From NCBI RefSeq assembly GCF_006715495.1, contig NZ_VFNI01000001.1, forward strand, positions 186,001-250,000: DNA of 64,000 nt. Reading direction: 5' to 3'. Positions 8,080-16,110 of this stretch are shown piece after piece. The DNA is from Herbaspirillum sp. SJZ106. Its GTDB lineage: Bacteria > Pseudomonadota > Gammaproteobacteria > Burkholderiales > Burkholderiaceae_D. The notes beneath the pieces are model-generated. The model ran no database searches. It had not been told where the DNA came from and saw only the letters and a program-made list of their open reading frames with translations. The position numbers and the translations under genes were made by a program. The stretch's first letter is position 1, and each line of letters opens with the position of its first letter.

Positions 8080-8520
8080 TCACCAGCAGTCGTTGCCGTC
8101 GGCGCCGCGCCGGCCGCGGCTGTCGGCGTAGAGCGCGCCGCATCGTTCATCGCGATAGGCGGAGTCGACCAGTGCGCCGCCGGGCGTGGCCGTCACGCGC
8201 ACGCAGCTATGCAGGTCCTCGCCGTCGCAGGCTTGGGCGGAGATGCTGTAGGCGCTGGTTTCCGGCCGTTCGCCCGAATGCCATTTGAATTCCGTTTCCT
8301 GCGCGCCGGGGACGAAGGCGCGGTAACTGTGGCGGTAGGAGAATTGCCGTTCCTGCTGCAGCAATACCTGCAGTACCGCGGCACGCCCTTCGGCGCGCCG
8401 GGTCTTGAGGAGATGCTGGCTGTAACCGCTCCAGGCCAGCGTGGCGAGGATGCCGACAATGGCGATCGCCATCGTCAGCTCGATCAGGGTGAAGCCGTGT
8501 TGTGTGCGGGATGTCGTCAT
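8080..8520 (-). CDS. pilE: PilE-like type IV pilin
   Basis: This 146-residue protein carries the prepilin motif HG before FTLIELTMA (residues 10-18), with glutamate at mature position 5, and a typical N-terminal helix. The C-terminal region holds two cysteine pairs (ACDGEDLHSC and later CGALYAD...C at the end), suggesting a disulfide-bonded D-region. The small size and position after pilX match the minor pilin usually called PilE in pilVWXY1E clusters. It begins 12 bp after pilX; in most related clusters the large pilY1 gene would lie between them, and it is absent here. Confidence 0.85.
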   Translation of the reverse strand: MTTSRTQHGFTLIELTMAIAIVGILATLAWSGYSQHLLKTRRAEGRAAVLQVLLQQERQFSYRHSYRAFVPGAQETEFKWHSGERPETSAYSISAQACDGEDLHSCVRVTATPGGALVDSAYRDERCGALYADSRGRRGADGNDCW

Positions 8521-8532
8521 CGTGTGTTCCTG

Positions 8533-9138
8533 TCATGCGGGGGGAAGGGCGCGCCATCCGAGCGGCATGCATTGCGCCTTGCCGGCGGCATCGGTGCGGC
8601 GCTGGACGACGCCTTGCAGCAGCGCCTGCGCGCCGTCGCGGCCGAAGCCGATGGCGCTGAGCCGGTAGGTGAGGGGGGAGGGCGAGGGAGCGATGGTGTC
8701 GTCCGCGCCGGCGACCAGTTCGATCAGGTAGCGCGGCGCCGGCAATCCATCGCCCAGGTTGGGCGGCAGGTTCCCGGTGAATTGGCCGTAGCTTGCCGAG
8801 CCCGCTGCGGCGCCGGTCAGTTGTGCGGATTGCCATCCGGCGACGTGCGCGCTGCCCAGGCATAGTCCCAGCCTTTCGCGGTCGGTATGGCAGCCGTGTT
8901 CGGCGGGGAAGGCATGCGCCGCGTCAATGCGTATGCCGCGCCGGATTTCTTCGCAAGCATCGTCCAGCGCCGCCTGCGCCGCGATCCGCGCCTGTTCATG
9001 GGCGCGGTGGTTGCGCGCCGCGCGTTCGTCCAGCATCAGCAGCGATGCCGAGGCGATGCCCAGCAGCAGGATCACGGCCAGCATGATCAGTGCAATCATC
9101 AGCGTGGCGCCGTGCTGGCGCGATGGCGGGAAGTTCAT
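8533..9138 (-). CDS. pilX: Type IV pilus minor component PilX
   Basis: This 201-residue protein begins MNFPPSRQHGATLMIALIMLAV, the N-terminal pattern of the PilX family: a glycine before the hydrophobic helix but no glutamate at +5, as is usual in PilX. Later residues include a CHTDRERLGLC cysteine pair. PilX helps prime pilus assembly together with PilV, PilW and PilE. Its start overlaps the pilW stop by four bases, indicating translational coupling. The stop is followed after 12 bp by the pilE-like gene, leaving no room for pilY1. Confidence 0.85.
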   Translation of the reverse strand: MNFPPSRQHGATLMIALIMLAVILLLGIASASLLMLDERAARNHRAHEQARIAAQAALDDACEEIRRGIRIDAAHAFPAEHGCHTDRERLGLCLGSAHVAGWQSAQLTGAAAGSASYGQFTGNLPPNLGDGLPAPRYLIELVAGADDTIAPSPSPLTYRLSAIGFGRDGAQALLQGVVQRRTDAAGKAQCMPLGWRALPPA

Positions 9139-10037
9139 GGCGGAGATGGTGGAAGCGGTGGAATCGAGGCGGCGTTGCGCAGCAACACCGTGGTTTGAAA
9201 GACCGCGCGCAGGCGCCGGTCGCCTTCCTTTTCCACGAAGCGGTAGCCGGCATCGCCGGAATCGGTCAGGAACAGATCGTAGCTGCGCGCCGGCGCGCCG
9301 GGCGTGGAGGGACGCCGCTGGTTGCCGCGCACCAGCAGGGCGATGCGCACCAGCACCACGCGCTGCCATAGCGTGGCGTCGATGGCGGAAGCGTCGAGCC
9401 AGCGGTCGGGGCGGCCGTCGCCGTCGCTGTCCACGGCATAGCGCAACTGCATCGCTTCCACGCCGCGCGCGAGCGCATCCGAGGTCCAGGCGCCAGACTT
9501 GCCCCGATAGCGGCAGCGCAGTTCGGGCTCGTTACCGGTTCCCGGCGCGATGTAGTAGATGACCCAACTGCGCGCGCGTTCTTCCAGCGGGCCGGCTGGT
9601 ACGCTCGCGCCGCTGCAGTTGACGATGCTGCCGGCGGCATGGGTTGGTGCACCGAAAAATCCCAGCAGCAGGATGTCGCTTCGGTTGAAGCCGTTGCCGG
9701 CGCCGGCGCTGAAATTGCCTTGCGCGGGATCGAGCCGGTTGGCCTGGCGACTGTTGTCGATGCCGCGCAGGCCCGGCGCCAGTGTCGGCGGTTTTTCCAT
9801 GGCCAGTGCCGTTTCCCATGGCAGGTGATTGGCCTGGCGCACGGCGTCGGCCAGGTGCGCCAGCGCCATGCGCCCGGTTTCCTGCACGCGGCCGGCGTCG
9901 TCGATGTCCTGGTACGCGGCGCGCGCATTGTGCAGCAGTGCCGTAGCGGCCAATATCACCAGCAGGCCGACCGCCAGCGCCGCCATCATTTCGACCAGCG
10001 TCAGGCCATGTTGGCGATGGTGTTGGGGCGGCTTCAT
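9135..10037 (-). CDS. pilW: Type IV pilus minor pilin PilW
   Basis: This 300-residue protein has a prepilin motif HG before LTLVEMMAAL (residue 12 on), with glutamate at mature position 5, and the large C-terminal domain typical of PilW. The segment AVDSDGDGRPDRWLDAS looks like a calcium-binding-type Asp/Gly loop. PilW is a minor pilin of the assembly-priming complex. It lies between pilV (9 bp upstream) and pilX (4-bp overlap) within one tight operon. The length is within the family range. Confidence 0.87.
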   Translation of the reverse strand: MKPPQHHRQHGLTLVEMMAALAVGLLVILAATALLHNARAAYQDIDDAGRVQETGRMALAHLADAVRQANHLPWETALAMEKPPTLAPGLRGIDNSRQANRLDPAQGNFSAGAGNGFNRSDILLLGFFGAPTHAAGSIVNCSGASVPAGPLEERARSWVIYYIAPGTGNEPELRCRYRGKSGAWTSDALARGVEAMQLRYAVDSDGDGRPDRWLDASAIDATLWQRVVLVRIALLVRGNQRRPSTPGAPARSYDLFLTDSGDAGYRFVEKEGDRRLRAVFQTTVLLRNAASIPPLPPSPP

Positions 10038-10046
10038 GGCGGTGTG

Positions 10047-10568
10047 TCAGCGGCCGATGAAAAGTTGCATCAGCGGCGCGGCATCGGGCGTGTTGCCGGC
10101 TGCCGGATCGGCACGGCGCCAGCCCAGCTTGAGCATCACCGGCGACGCCGGGTTGCCGTCGCAGCGCCAGTCGGGTGGTGTGCCGGCGCCGCTGTCGCGG
10201 CAGACCGTGGCGCGGGCGGCGGGAAAATCGCGCGCCAGCCTTGCGCGCCAGTCGGCGCTGGCGGCGTGGGCGAAGCTGGCGGCGTCGCACGGTGAGGACG
10301 CGCAATCGGCGCGGGTGGAAGGAGGGTTTTTCGCGGCATCGAACGCGAACAGGTAGGGATCATCGCTGTCGGCCGCCACTGCGTGGTACGCCGCCCGCAG
10401 TTCGGCCAGTTCGGCGACCATGATCGCGGCCCGGGCCTGCAGGCCGTTGTCGCGGCTGCTGCGCAAGGCATGCAATTGCAGCATGAGCATGGCCAGCGCG
10501 CCGGTGCCGATGACCAGCAGGGCGACCAGCACTTCTATCATCGTGAAGCCGGAGGAGCGGTTGGGCAT
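10047..10568 (-). CDS. pilV: Type IV pilus minor pilin PilV
   Basis: This 173-residue protein starts MPNRSSGFTMIEVLVALLV, with glycine 7 before the mature phenylalanine and glutamate at +5, and fits the PilV family N terminus. Two cysteine pairs occur in the C-terminal domain (CASSPC and CRDSG...C). It is the first gene of the pilV-pilW-pilX-pilE-fimT minus-strand operon; a promoter should lie in 10569-10607, where no strong consensus is evident. The terminator of the upstream DUF924 operon sits just before it. Confidence 0.85.
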   Translation of the reverse strand: MPNRSSGFTMIEVLVALLVIGTGALAMLMLQLHALRSSRDNGLQARAAIMVAELAELRAAYHAVAADSDDPYLFAFDAAKNPPSTRADCASSPCDAASFAHAASADWRARLARDFPAARATVCRDSGAGTPPDWRCDGNPASPVMLKLGWRRADPAAGNTPDAAPLMQLFIGR

Positions 10569-10607
10569 GGCCGGATTGCGGAAGGACAGGGCAAGCGGCG
10601 AGTGTAG

Positions 10608-10642
10608 GGAAAGAAAAAGCGCCTTCGCATGGAAGGCGCTTA
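10608..10642 (-). terminator. Rho-independent terminator of the DUF924 operon
   Basis: AAGCGCCTTC and GAAGGCGCTT form a perfect 10-bp stem with a 5-base loop. On the minus strand it is followed by TTTTTCTTTCCC, so it separates the DUF924 operon from the pilin operon. Confidence 0.8.
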
Positions 10643-10685
10643 TTTTTGCGGCGCTATCGAACTACTTCATTGGCCGGGTCGAATT

Positions 10686-11315
10686 TCAGAACGAGGAACC
10701 GGGCTGTTGCAGGAAGGCGCTTTCCTCGGCGCTGGAGGCGCGCCCGAGCAGCTTGTTCCGGTGCGGGAAGCGGCCGAAGCGTTCGATCACCTGATGGTGC
10801 CGCTTCGCATAGTCGGCGAAGCCGTCGAAGGTTTCCCGGTCGGCGGCGCCGGCCTGCCTGGCCAGCGCGCGAAACAGCTCCAGCGCGTATTGCTGGTCGT
10901 CGATGTCTTCCGAATGTTCCAGCGGCAGGTAGACGAACACCCGGGCGATGGCCGGCAATTGCTGGTCCAGTCCCATCGCCAGCGCCAGGTGGCTGTACTG
11001 GCGCGCCAGTTCATCGAAGGCGAATGCCTGCGCGGTATCGCGGTAGATATTGCGGGGAAACTGGTCCAGCAGCACGATCAGCGCCAGCATCGAGCGCGGC
11101 GCGTCGGCCCAGTCGGCCAGCCGGTTGGCGGCAGCCTCCTGGAGCAACGGTTCGAAGCGGTTGCGGCAGTCGGCGTCGATGTCGGGATTCTTGCTCCACC
11201 AGAGCGCTTTCTGGCGTGCGGCTACTTCGGCGGCGGGGGCCTGCGCGAAACCGGGGCCGAACCAGAAGTCGAGGACGGCTTCGGCCTGCTGCTGCGATGC
11301 CGCGGCCATGCTCAT
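10686..11315 (-). CDS. DUF924 family protein
   Basis: This 209-residue soluble protein has the DUF924 hallmarks: VLDFWFGPG near the N terminus, ALWWSKNPDIDADC, ALIVLLDQFPRNIYRD in the middle and FGRFPHRNKLLGR near the C terminus. The family folds as a helical TPR-like domain and is widespread, but no biochemical role is established. The ATG at 11313-11315 overlaps the stop of the S4 gene by four bases, which decides the start over a second ATG two codons later. It is the last gene of a four-gene minus-strand operon closed by a strong terminator. Confidence 0.85.
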   Translation of the reverse strand: MSMAAASQQQAEAVLDFWFGPGFAQAPAAEVAARQKALWWSKNPDIDADCRNRFEPLLQEAAANRLADWADAPRSMLALIVLLDQFPRNIYRDTAQAFAFDELARQYSHLALAMGLDQQLPAIARVFVYLPLEHSEDIDDQQYALELFRALARQAGAADRETFDGFADYAKRHHQVIERFGRFPHRNKLLGRASSAEESAFLQQPGSSF

Positions 11316-11533
11316 GCTTCGACCACGCTGATCTGGACGTCGCCCAGCGCCACTTTCTGGCCGGCGGTGATCTTGCAGGTCTTGCGCGACTCGGGTTTGC
11401 CGTTGACCTTGACGCGGCCATCGGCCACCAGTTGCTTGCCGGCGCCGCCGCTGTCGCACAGGCCGCACAGTTTCAGCAGCTGGTTCAGTTCCACATGGGG
11501 ATGGCCTTGCAGCGGGAAGGTGATTTTTTGCAT
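11312..11533 (-). CDS. Small S4-domain RNA-binding protein (YbcJ-like)
   Basis: This 73-residue protein is essentially one S4 RNA-binding domain: LNQLLKLCGLCDSGGAGKQLV, then DGRVKVNGKPESRKTCKI and the closing VALGDVQISVV. It resembles the YbcJ/RlbA group, suspected to act on ribosomal RNA. The ATG chosen (complement of 11531-11533) starts the conserved part; an ATG nine codons upstream gives an unconserved extension. It is translationally coupled to DUF924 and lies 26 bp downstream of a small unknown gene. Confidence 0.85.
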   Translation of the reverse strand: MQKITFPLQGHPHVELNQLLKLCGLCDSGGAGKQLVADGRVKVNGKPESRKTCKITAGQKVALGDVQISVVEA

Positions 11534-11559
11534 GGTGATTCTTTCAGCGGCACGCGGCA

Positions 11560-11844
11560 TCAGGCCGGCGCCAACGTATGGGTAGCTTTATCAAGCCAGG
11601 TGTTGAGGCTGTCGATCAGGTCGTGCTGGCTGAACGAGCAGCTTTCTTCGGTAAACAGGCTGCCGGCTTCGAGGCGGCCGAGCAGGTCTTCGGCGACTTG
11701 TTCGTAGCGCGGCGGCAGGGCCGCCAGCACGGCGCCCTGGGCGCGCCAGGCGGCGCACAGGGCGGCGATGCCGATCTCGCCGTCCTGCAATTGGCGCAGC
11801 GCGGCGCGCATGGCATCGAGGCTCTGGTTGAGGTGGTTGGACAT
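11560..11844 (-). CDS. Small conserved-looking protein of unknown function
   Basis: This 94-residue protein starts MSNHLNQSLDAMRAALRQL and appears fully helical, without signal peptide or membrane segment. I do not recognise a family. It has one LPPRYEQVAEDLLGRLEAG segment and one cysteine pair region (EESCSFSQ). The start sits 19 bp after the metallopeptidase stop, and codon use is like that of its neighbours, so it is a genuine operon member. Its context (zinc metallopeptidase before, S4 protein after) gives no clear functional clue. Confidence 0.75.
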   Translation of the reverse strand: MSNHLNQSLDAMRAALRQLQDGEIGIAALCAAWRAQGAVLAALPPRYEQVAEDLLGRLEAGSLFTEESCSFSQHDLIDSLNTWLDKATHTLAPA

Positions 11845-11863
11845 GGGTTGTTTGCCTGTTTTT

Positions 11864-12760
11864 TTAAAGCTGCTTCGCGGCGAAGGTGTTGCAGGCGCTG
11901 ACCTGGCCTTCGGTGATGCCGCGCTTGAACCATGCCACGCGCTGGGCCGAGGTGCCGTGGGTGAAGGAGTCCGGCACGACTTCGCCGCGCGCCTGGCGCT
12001 GCAGGGCATCGTCGCCGATGGCCGAGGCGGCGTTGAGGGCTTCCTCGATGTCGCCGTCTTCGATGATGTGGCGCGCCTGGTTGGCGTGGTAGGCCCAGAC
12101 GCCGGCGAAGCAGTCGGCCTGCAGTTCCAGCCGCACCGACATGGCGTTGGCCTGCTTTTCAGTCGCATTGCGGCGGGCGGCGTCGACCTTGTCGGAAATG
12201 CCCAGCAGGTGCTGTACGTGGTGGCCGACCTCGTGCGCGATGACATAGGCCTGGGCGAAGTTGCCCGAGACCTTGAAGCGCTGCTTCATCAGCTCATAGA
12301 AGGACAGGTCGATGTAGACCTTCTGGTCGCCCGGACAGTAGAAGGGGCCGGTGGCGGTCTGGCCGGTGCCGCAGGCGGTCGCTGTACGGCCGGAGAACAG
12401 CACCAGCTTGGGACGGACGTATTGCTTGCCGCTGGCGGCGAACAACGGCCCCCAGGTGTCTTCGGTATCGGCCAGCACGGTCGAGACGAAGCGCGCCATC
12501 TGGTCTTCCGGCGGCGGTTTGTGGGCTGGCGCCTGCTGCTGTTGTTGCAGCGGCGCCTGGCCGCCGCCCCCGGAGAGCATATCCAGCATCGTCAGCGGGT
12601 TGATGCCGAGGAAATAGGATGCCACCAGCGCCACCGCCACCGTGCCCAGCCCGATCGAGCGGCCGCCGAAAGGCAGGCCGCCTCCGCCCCCGCCGCCATC
12701 GCCGCCATCGCCGCGGCGGTCTTCAACGTTGTCGCTTTCGCGGTTGCCTTCCCATTTCAT
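11864..12760 (-). CDS. YpfJ/KPN_02809-family neutral zinc metallopeptidase
   Basis: This 298-residue protein has a Gly-rich cytoplasmic N terminus (GDGGDGGGGGGGLPFGG), one membrane segment (about residues 36-53) and a Gln/Pro-rich linker leading to a periplasmic peptidase domain. The zinc motif HEVGHH is at residues 176-181, followed by the downstream LELQADCFAGVWA region that supplies the remaining ligand in this family. Cysteines in TACGTGQTATGPFYCPGD are also characteristic. The substrate is unknown. It is the first gene of the four-gene minus operon and diverges from fadE. Confidence 0.88.
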   Translation of the reverse strand: MKWEGNRESDNVEDRRGDGGDGGGGGGGLPFGGRSIGLGTVAVALVASYFLGINPLTMLDMLSGGGGQAPLQQQQQAPAHKPPPEDQMARFVSTVLADTEDTWGPLFAASGKQYVRPKLVLFSGRTATACGTGQTATGPFYCPGDQKVYIDLSFYELMKQRFKVSGNFAQAYVIAHEVGHHVQHLLGISDKVDAARRNATEKQANAMSVRLELQADCFAGVWAYHANQARHIIEDGDIEEALNAASAIGDDALQRQARGEVVPDSFTHGTSAQRVAWFKRGITEGQVSACNTFAAKQL

Positions 12761-13107
12761 GATGTTTCCTTTTTCGATCTTGTTTGTTCCTGTGCCGCGT
12801 TTGCATGCAATGCAGGGATTGTAATGGACGGCGCGGCCGCGCGGCTGAACTTGGCGGGATGCGTTGCGATCCCGCGCCGCCTTGTCGGTTTTGTCTGACG
12901 GCGCGGTGGCGATGATGTCCGATTGCCCAGGCCCGATGCGGCGCGGTATGTTGCAGGGTAAAAACGGAAAATCTTTCCAGCAAGGCAATTTGGTGGGACT
13001 ATAAAGCAGCGTGCAATCGGCGATGGGTATGTGATAGGTATGCGATTGGTATGGTGTTGCAGCCGTGCTGCCGCCTTTCGAACAATAAACAGAACTGGAG
13101 GCTTGAC
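12761..13107. other. Divergent upstream region of metallopeptidase operon and fadE
   Basis: This gene-free stretch contains a 7-bp inverted repeat (GCGGGAT / ATCCCGC, 12854-12875) nearer the metallopeptidase. On the fadE side it has a TATAAA-like element near 12999 and three direct repeats (see next entry). A GGAGG ribosome-binding site precedes fadE at about 13096-13101. No small gene is supported. Confidence 0.6.
13026..13053 (+). repeat. Three 11-bp-phased direct repeats upstream of fadE
   Basis: GGTATG occurs at 13026, 13037 and 13048, exactly 11 bp apart, within units GGTATGTGATA, GGTATGCGATT and GGTATGGTGTT. One unit per helical turn places them on one face of the DNA, as for a tandem operator. 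They lie 55-82 bp before the fadE start. Confidence 0.6.
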
Positions 13108-15570
13108 ATGATCTTATGGCTCATCATTTTGCTGGCCGGCTGCCTGGTATTGATGATGGCGCGCGCCAATGCATGGATGTGGCTGCTGGCCGAGGCTGTC
13201 TGGATCTGGCTGGGCGGTTCCCTGGCCGGCGTCGAACTGCCGGTGATGGTGTTGCTGGCGATCCTGCTGTTCACGCCGACCGTGCTGGTGGCGATGGTCT
13301 CGGTGCGCCAGGCGCTGATCAGTCGTCCGGCATTGGATGCCTTCCGCAAGATCATGCCCGGCATGTCGTCCACCGAGCGCGATGCCATCGAAGCCGGCAC
13401 GGTCTGGTGGGATGCCGAGCTGTTTTCCGGCAAGCCGGACTGGCGCCGCCTGTTCGAAATCCCGCCGCCGCGCTTGACGGCCGAAGAGCAGGCCTTCATG
13501 GACGATGAGGTCGAGCGCCTGTGCGCCATGGTGAGCGACTGGGACAGTACCGTGAAGCACCAGGACATCCCGCCCGAGGCCTGGCAATTCATCAAGGACA
13601 AGGGCTTTCTCGGGATGATCATCCCCAGGCAATACGGCGGCAAGCAGTTCTCCGCCTACATGCATTCGCAGGTGGTGATGAAGCTGGCTTCGCGCAGTTC
13701 GGCGGCGGCGATCTCGGTGATGGTGCCCAATTCGCTGGGGCCGGCCGAACTATTGCTGCATTACGGTACCGAGGCGCAAAAGAACCATTACCTGCCGCGC
13801 CTGGCGACCGGCCAGGAAATCCCGTGTTTCGCGCTGACCAGCCCGTATGCGGGATCGGACGCCGCCGCCATTCCCGATATCGGCATCGTTTGCAAGGGCA
13901 TGCACGAGGGCCGCGAGACGCTTGGCTTCAGGGTGAGCTGGAGCAAGCGCTACATTACGCTGGCGCCGGTGGCGACCGTGCTGGGGCTGGCCTTTCGCGC
14001 GCGCGATCCGGACGGCCTGCTGGGCGACAATCCCGAACCGGGCATCACTTGCGCGCTGATTCCCACCAGCCATCCGGGCGTGGTGATCGGCCGCCGCCAT
14101 TGGCCGTTGAATGCGGTATTCCAGAACGGTCCGACGCAAGGCAGCGATGTGTTCATTCCCATGGAATGGGTGATCGGCGGCATCGTCCAGGTCGGCCGCG
14201 GTTGGCGCATGCTGATGGAATGCCTGGCGGCGGGCCGGGCCATCTCGCTGCCATCTTCCAGCGTCGGCTTTTCCAAGCTGGCGGTGCGCGGCACCAGCGC
14301 CTATGCCGCGATGCGCCGCCAGTTCAGGATCGAGATCGGCAAGTTCGAGGGCGTGCAGGAGGCATTGGCGCGCATGGGCGGCCACTTGTACATGATCGAC
14401 GCCACGCGCCGGCTCTCGGCCTCGGCGGTGGATGCGGGGGAGAAGCCGTCGGTGATTTCGGCCATCTCCAAATACCATGTGACCGAGCGCGGCCGCATCA
14501 TCGTCAACGACGGCATGGACGTGATCGGCGGCAAGGGCATCTGCATGGGGCCGGGCAACTTCCTGGCGCGCGTGTACCAGCAGATCCCCATCGCTATCAC
14601 GGTCGAAGGCGCCAACATCCTGACGCGCTGCCTGATCATTTTCGGCCAGGGGGCGATCCGTTGCCATCCCTATGTGCTCAAGGAGATGGCGGTGGCGGCG
14701 GACGACAACCACGAACGGGCCGTGCAGGAGTTCGACAAGCTGCTGTTCTCGCACCTGTCTTTCGTCGCCGCCAACAAGGCGCGCGCTTTCGTCGGCGGCA
14801 TCAGCTGCGGCTGGCTGTTGCCGTCGACCGGGTACGCGGCGCGCCAGACCCGGCGTTATTACCGCTCCGTGGTCCATCTGTCGTCGGCGTTCGCCTTGCT
14901 GGCCGATGCCGGCATGGCGGTGCTGGGCGGGTCGCTCAAGTTCCGCGAGCGCATTTCGGGGCGACTGGGGGATGTGCTGTCGCAGCTCTATCTTGTCTCG
15001 GCCACGCTCAAGCGCTATGAGGATGAGGGGCGGCAGGAAGACGACCTGCCCTATGTCGAATGGTCGGTGCAGGATGCCTTGCATCGGGCGCAGGAGGCGA
15101 TCGTCGACGTGCTGCATAACTTTCCCAATCCGTGGGTGGCTTTCGGCTTGCGGCTGGCGATCTTTCCGATCGGGCTGATTTACCGCAAGCCGTCGGATGC
15201 CTTGGGGACGCTGGTGGCCAAGGCCATGCAGAAGCCGGGGGCGAGCCGGGACCGGCTGGTTTCGGATGCGTATCTGCCGCGGGGCGACGATCCGCTGGCT
15301 TGCGGGGAGAGGGCGTTTGCGCTGACGCCGGTGGTGCAGCAGCTTGAGCAGCGCTTGAAGCAGGTGGTCAAGGATGGGGAGTTGCCTGCCATGCCGCAGA
15401 GCTTGATTGAGATGATGGGATGGAATGCGGTTGCGCTTGAGCGCGGGTTCATCAGCGAGCAGGAGAAGGCGGTGTTGGATGAATTTGCGCGTGAGGGTGA
15501 TTTGAGTGTGCAGGTGGATGATTTTTCTGCGGATTTGGATCGTAATGAGATATTGGGGCGGTTGCCTTGA
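13108..15570 (+). CDS. fadE: FadE-type acyl-CoA dehydrogenase
   Basis: This 820-residue protein has the long architecture of Escherichia coli FadE (814 residues): two hydrophobic N-terminal segments (about 1-20 and 38-66), the acyl-CoA dehydrogenase core (KGFLGMIIPRQYGGKQFSAYMHS, CFALTSPYAGSDAAAIPDIG) and a DUF1974 C-terminal extension. It oxidises acyl-CoA to trans-2-enoyl-CoA with FAD in the first step of beta-oxidation. The ATG follows a CTGGAGG site. It stands alone, without other fad genes nearby. The last 130 codons shift to G/T-ending codons and GGG, unlike the C/G-ending codons of the body, and the same G/T bias continues into the downstream repeat. Confidence 0.93.
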   Translation: MILWLIILLAGCLVLMMARANAWMWLLAEAVWIWLGGSLAGVELPVMVLLAILLFTPTVLVAMVSVRQALISRPALDAFRKIMPGMSSTERDAIEAGTVWWDAELFSGKPDWRRLFEIPPPRLTAEEQAFMDDEVERLCAMVSDWDSTVKHQDIPPEAWQFIKDKGFLGMIIPRQYGGKQFSAYMHSQVVMKLASRSSAAAISVMVPNSLGPAELLLHYGTEAQKNHYLPRLATGQEIPCFALTSPYAGSDAAAIPDIGIVCKGMHEGRETLGFRVSWSKRYITLAPVATVLGLAFRARDPDGLLGDNPEPGITCALIPTSHPGVVIGRRHWPLNAVFQNGPTQGSDVFIPMEWVIGGIVQVGRGWRMLMECLAAGRAISLPSSSVGFSKLAVRGTSAYAAMRRQFRIEIGKFEGVQEALARMGGHLYMIDATRRLSASAVDAGEKPSVISAISKYHVTERGRIIVNDGMDVIGGKGICMGPGNFLARVYQQIPIAITVEGANILTRCLIIFGQGAIRCHPYVLKEMAVAADDNHERAVQEFDKLLFSHLSFVAANKARAFVGGISCGWLLPSTGYAARQTRRYYRSVVHLSSAFALLADAGMAVLGGSLKFRERISGRLGDVLSQLYLVSATLKRYEDEGRQEDDLPYVEWSVQDALHRAQEAIVDVLHNFPNPWVAFGLRLAIFPIGLIYRKPSDALGTLVAKAMQKPGASRDRLVSDAYLPRGDDPLACGERAFALTPVVQQLEQRLKQVVKDGELPAMPQSLIEMMGWNAVALERGFISEQEKAVLDEFAREGDLSVQVDDFSADLDRNEILGRLP

Positions 15571-15577
15571 TGAGGGT

Positions 15578-15605
15578 GTTTGTTTGTTTGTTTGTTTGTT
15601 TGTTT
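15578..15605 (+). repeat. (GTTT)7 simple-sequence tract
   Basis: Seven exact GTTT units begin seven bases after the fadE stop and fade into GTTGGTTGG. Such tetranucleotide tracts can slip during replication, but this one is not in a reading frame I can support. Confidence 0.9.
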
Positions 15606-15692
15606 GTTGGTTGGCTGGGTAGTCTGGTTTTGCTTCGTGCAGATGTACTGGCTCTATGCTTATCTTTCTCCGGTCGGAGGGGAGCGCCGGGG

Positions 15693-15879
15693 GGCTGAAG
15701 CACTGCTTCAGCCGGCAGCCGCTCACTTTTCTTGTCTCGCCAAGAAAAGTAAGCAAAAGAAGGCGACCGCTACCGCCCAGCCCCTTCGGGGTTCCCGCTG
15801 GAGTCGCCGAAAAAATGGGCAAGGCAGAGTCGCTGCGCTCCGACTGCCTTGCTGATCCATTTTTTCGGCGACTCCAGCG
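15693..15879. repeat. Nested inverted-repeat element after fadE
   Basis: Three perfect inverted repeats lie in a row. First GGCTGAAGCA / TGCTTCAGCC (15693-15713). Then ACTTTTCTTG / CAAGAAAAGT (15725-15750). Then a 23-bp pair at 15796-15818 and 15857-15879, whose interior also pairs imperfectly (CAAGGCAG...CTGCCTTG). Together they would fold into a long RNA or cruciform. The element resembles palindromic intergenic sequences seen repeatedly in Burkholderiales genomes (inference). The remaining gap up to 16110 shows low-complexity TTCGGC-rich sequence and no gene. Confidence 0.75.
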
Positions 15880-16110
15880 GCTGGTCAGAAGCGGACTTCT
15901 TGTCCGGCTCGCCTTCGGCTTTGCCTTGTTTCATACTCGCCTTCGGCCTCGCGGTGCTTGCTGCTCGCCTGCGGCTTCGGTGCGGTGTATCGCTATCGCT
16001 GCCGTCTTGGCCAAAGTCTGGCTCCTGTGTCATTCAGCGGCGTACATGATTCCATTCGGAATTTCGCGTATTCTCCATCGCTCTTCTCTTAATCGTTCTA
16101 TGGATTCTGC

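Noticed and set aside
5778-8288. An 836-codon plus-strand frame across ribE, ribD and the pilin genes.
   Set aside because: It is antisense to recognised genes and has no family features.
13750-15822. A 690-codon open frame on the minus strand opposite fadE.
   Set aside because: It mirrors a clear FadE gene; its composition (His/Arg/Gln-rich, low complexity) is that of an antisense shadow in GC-rich DNA.
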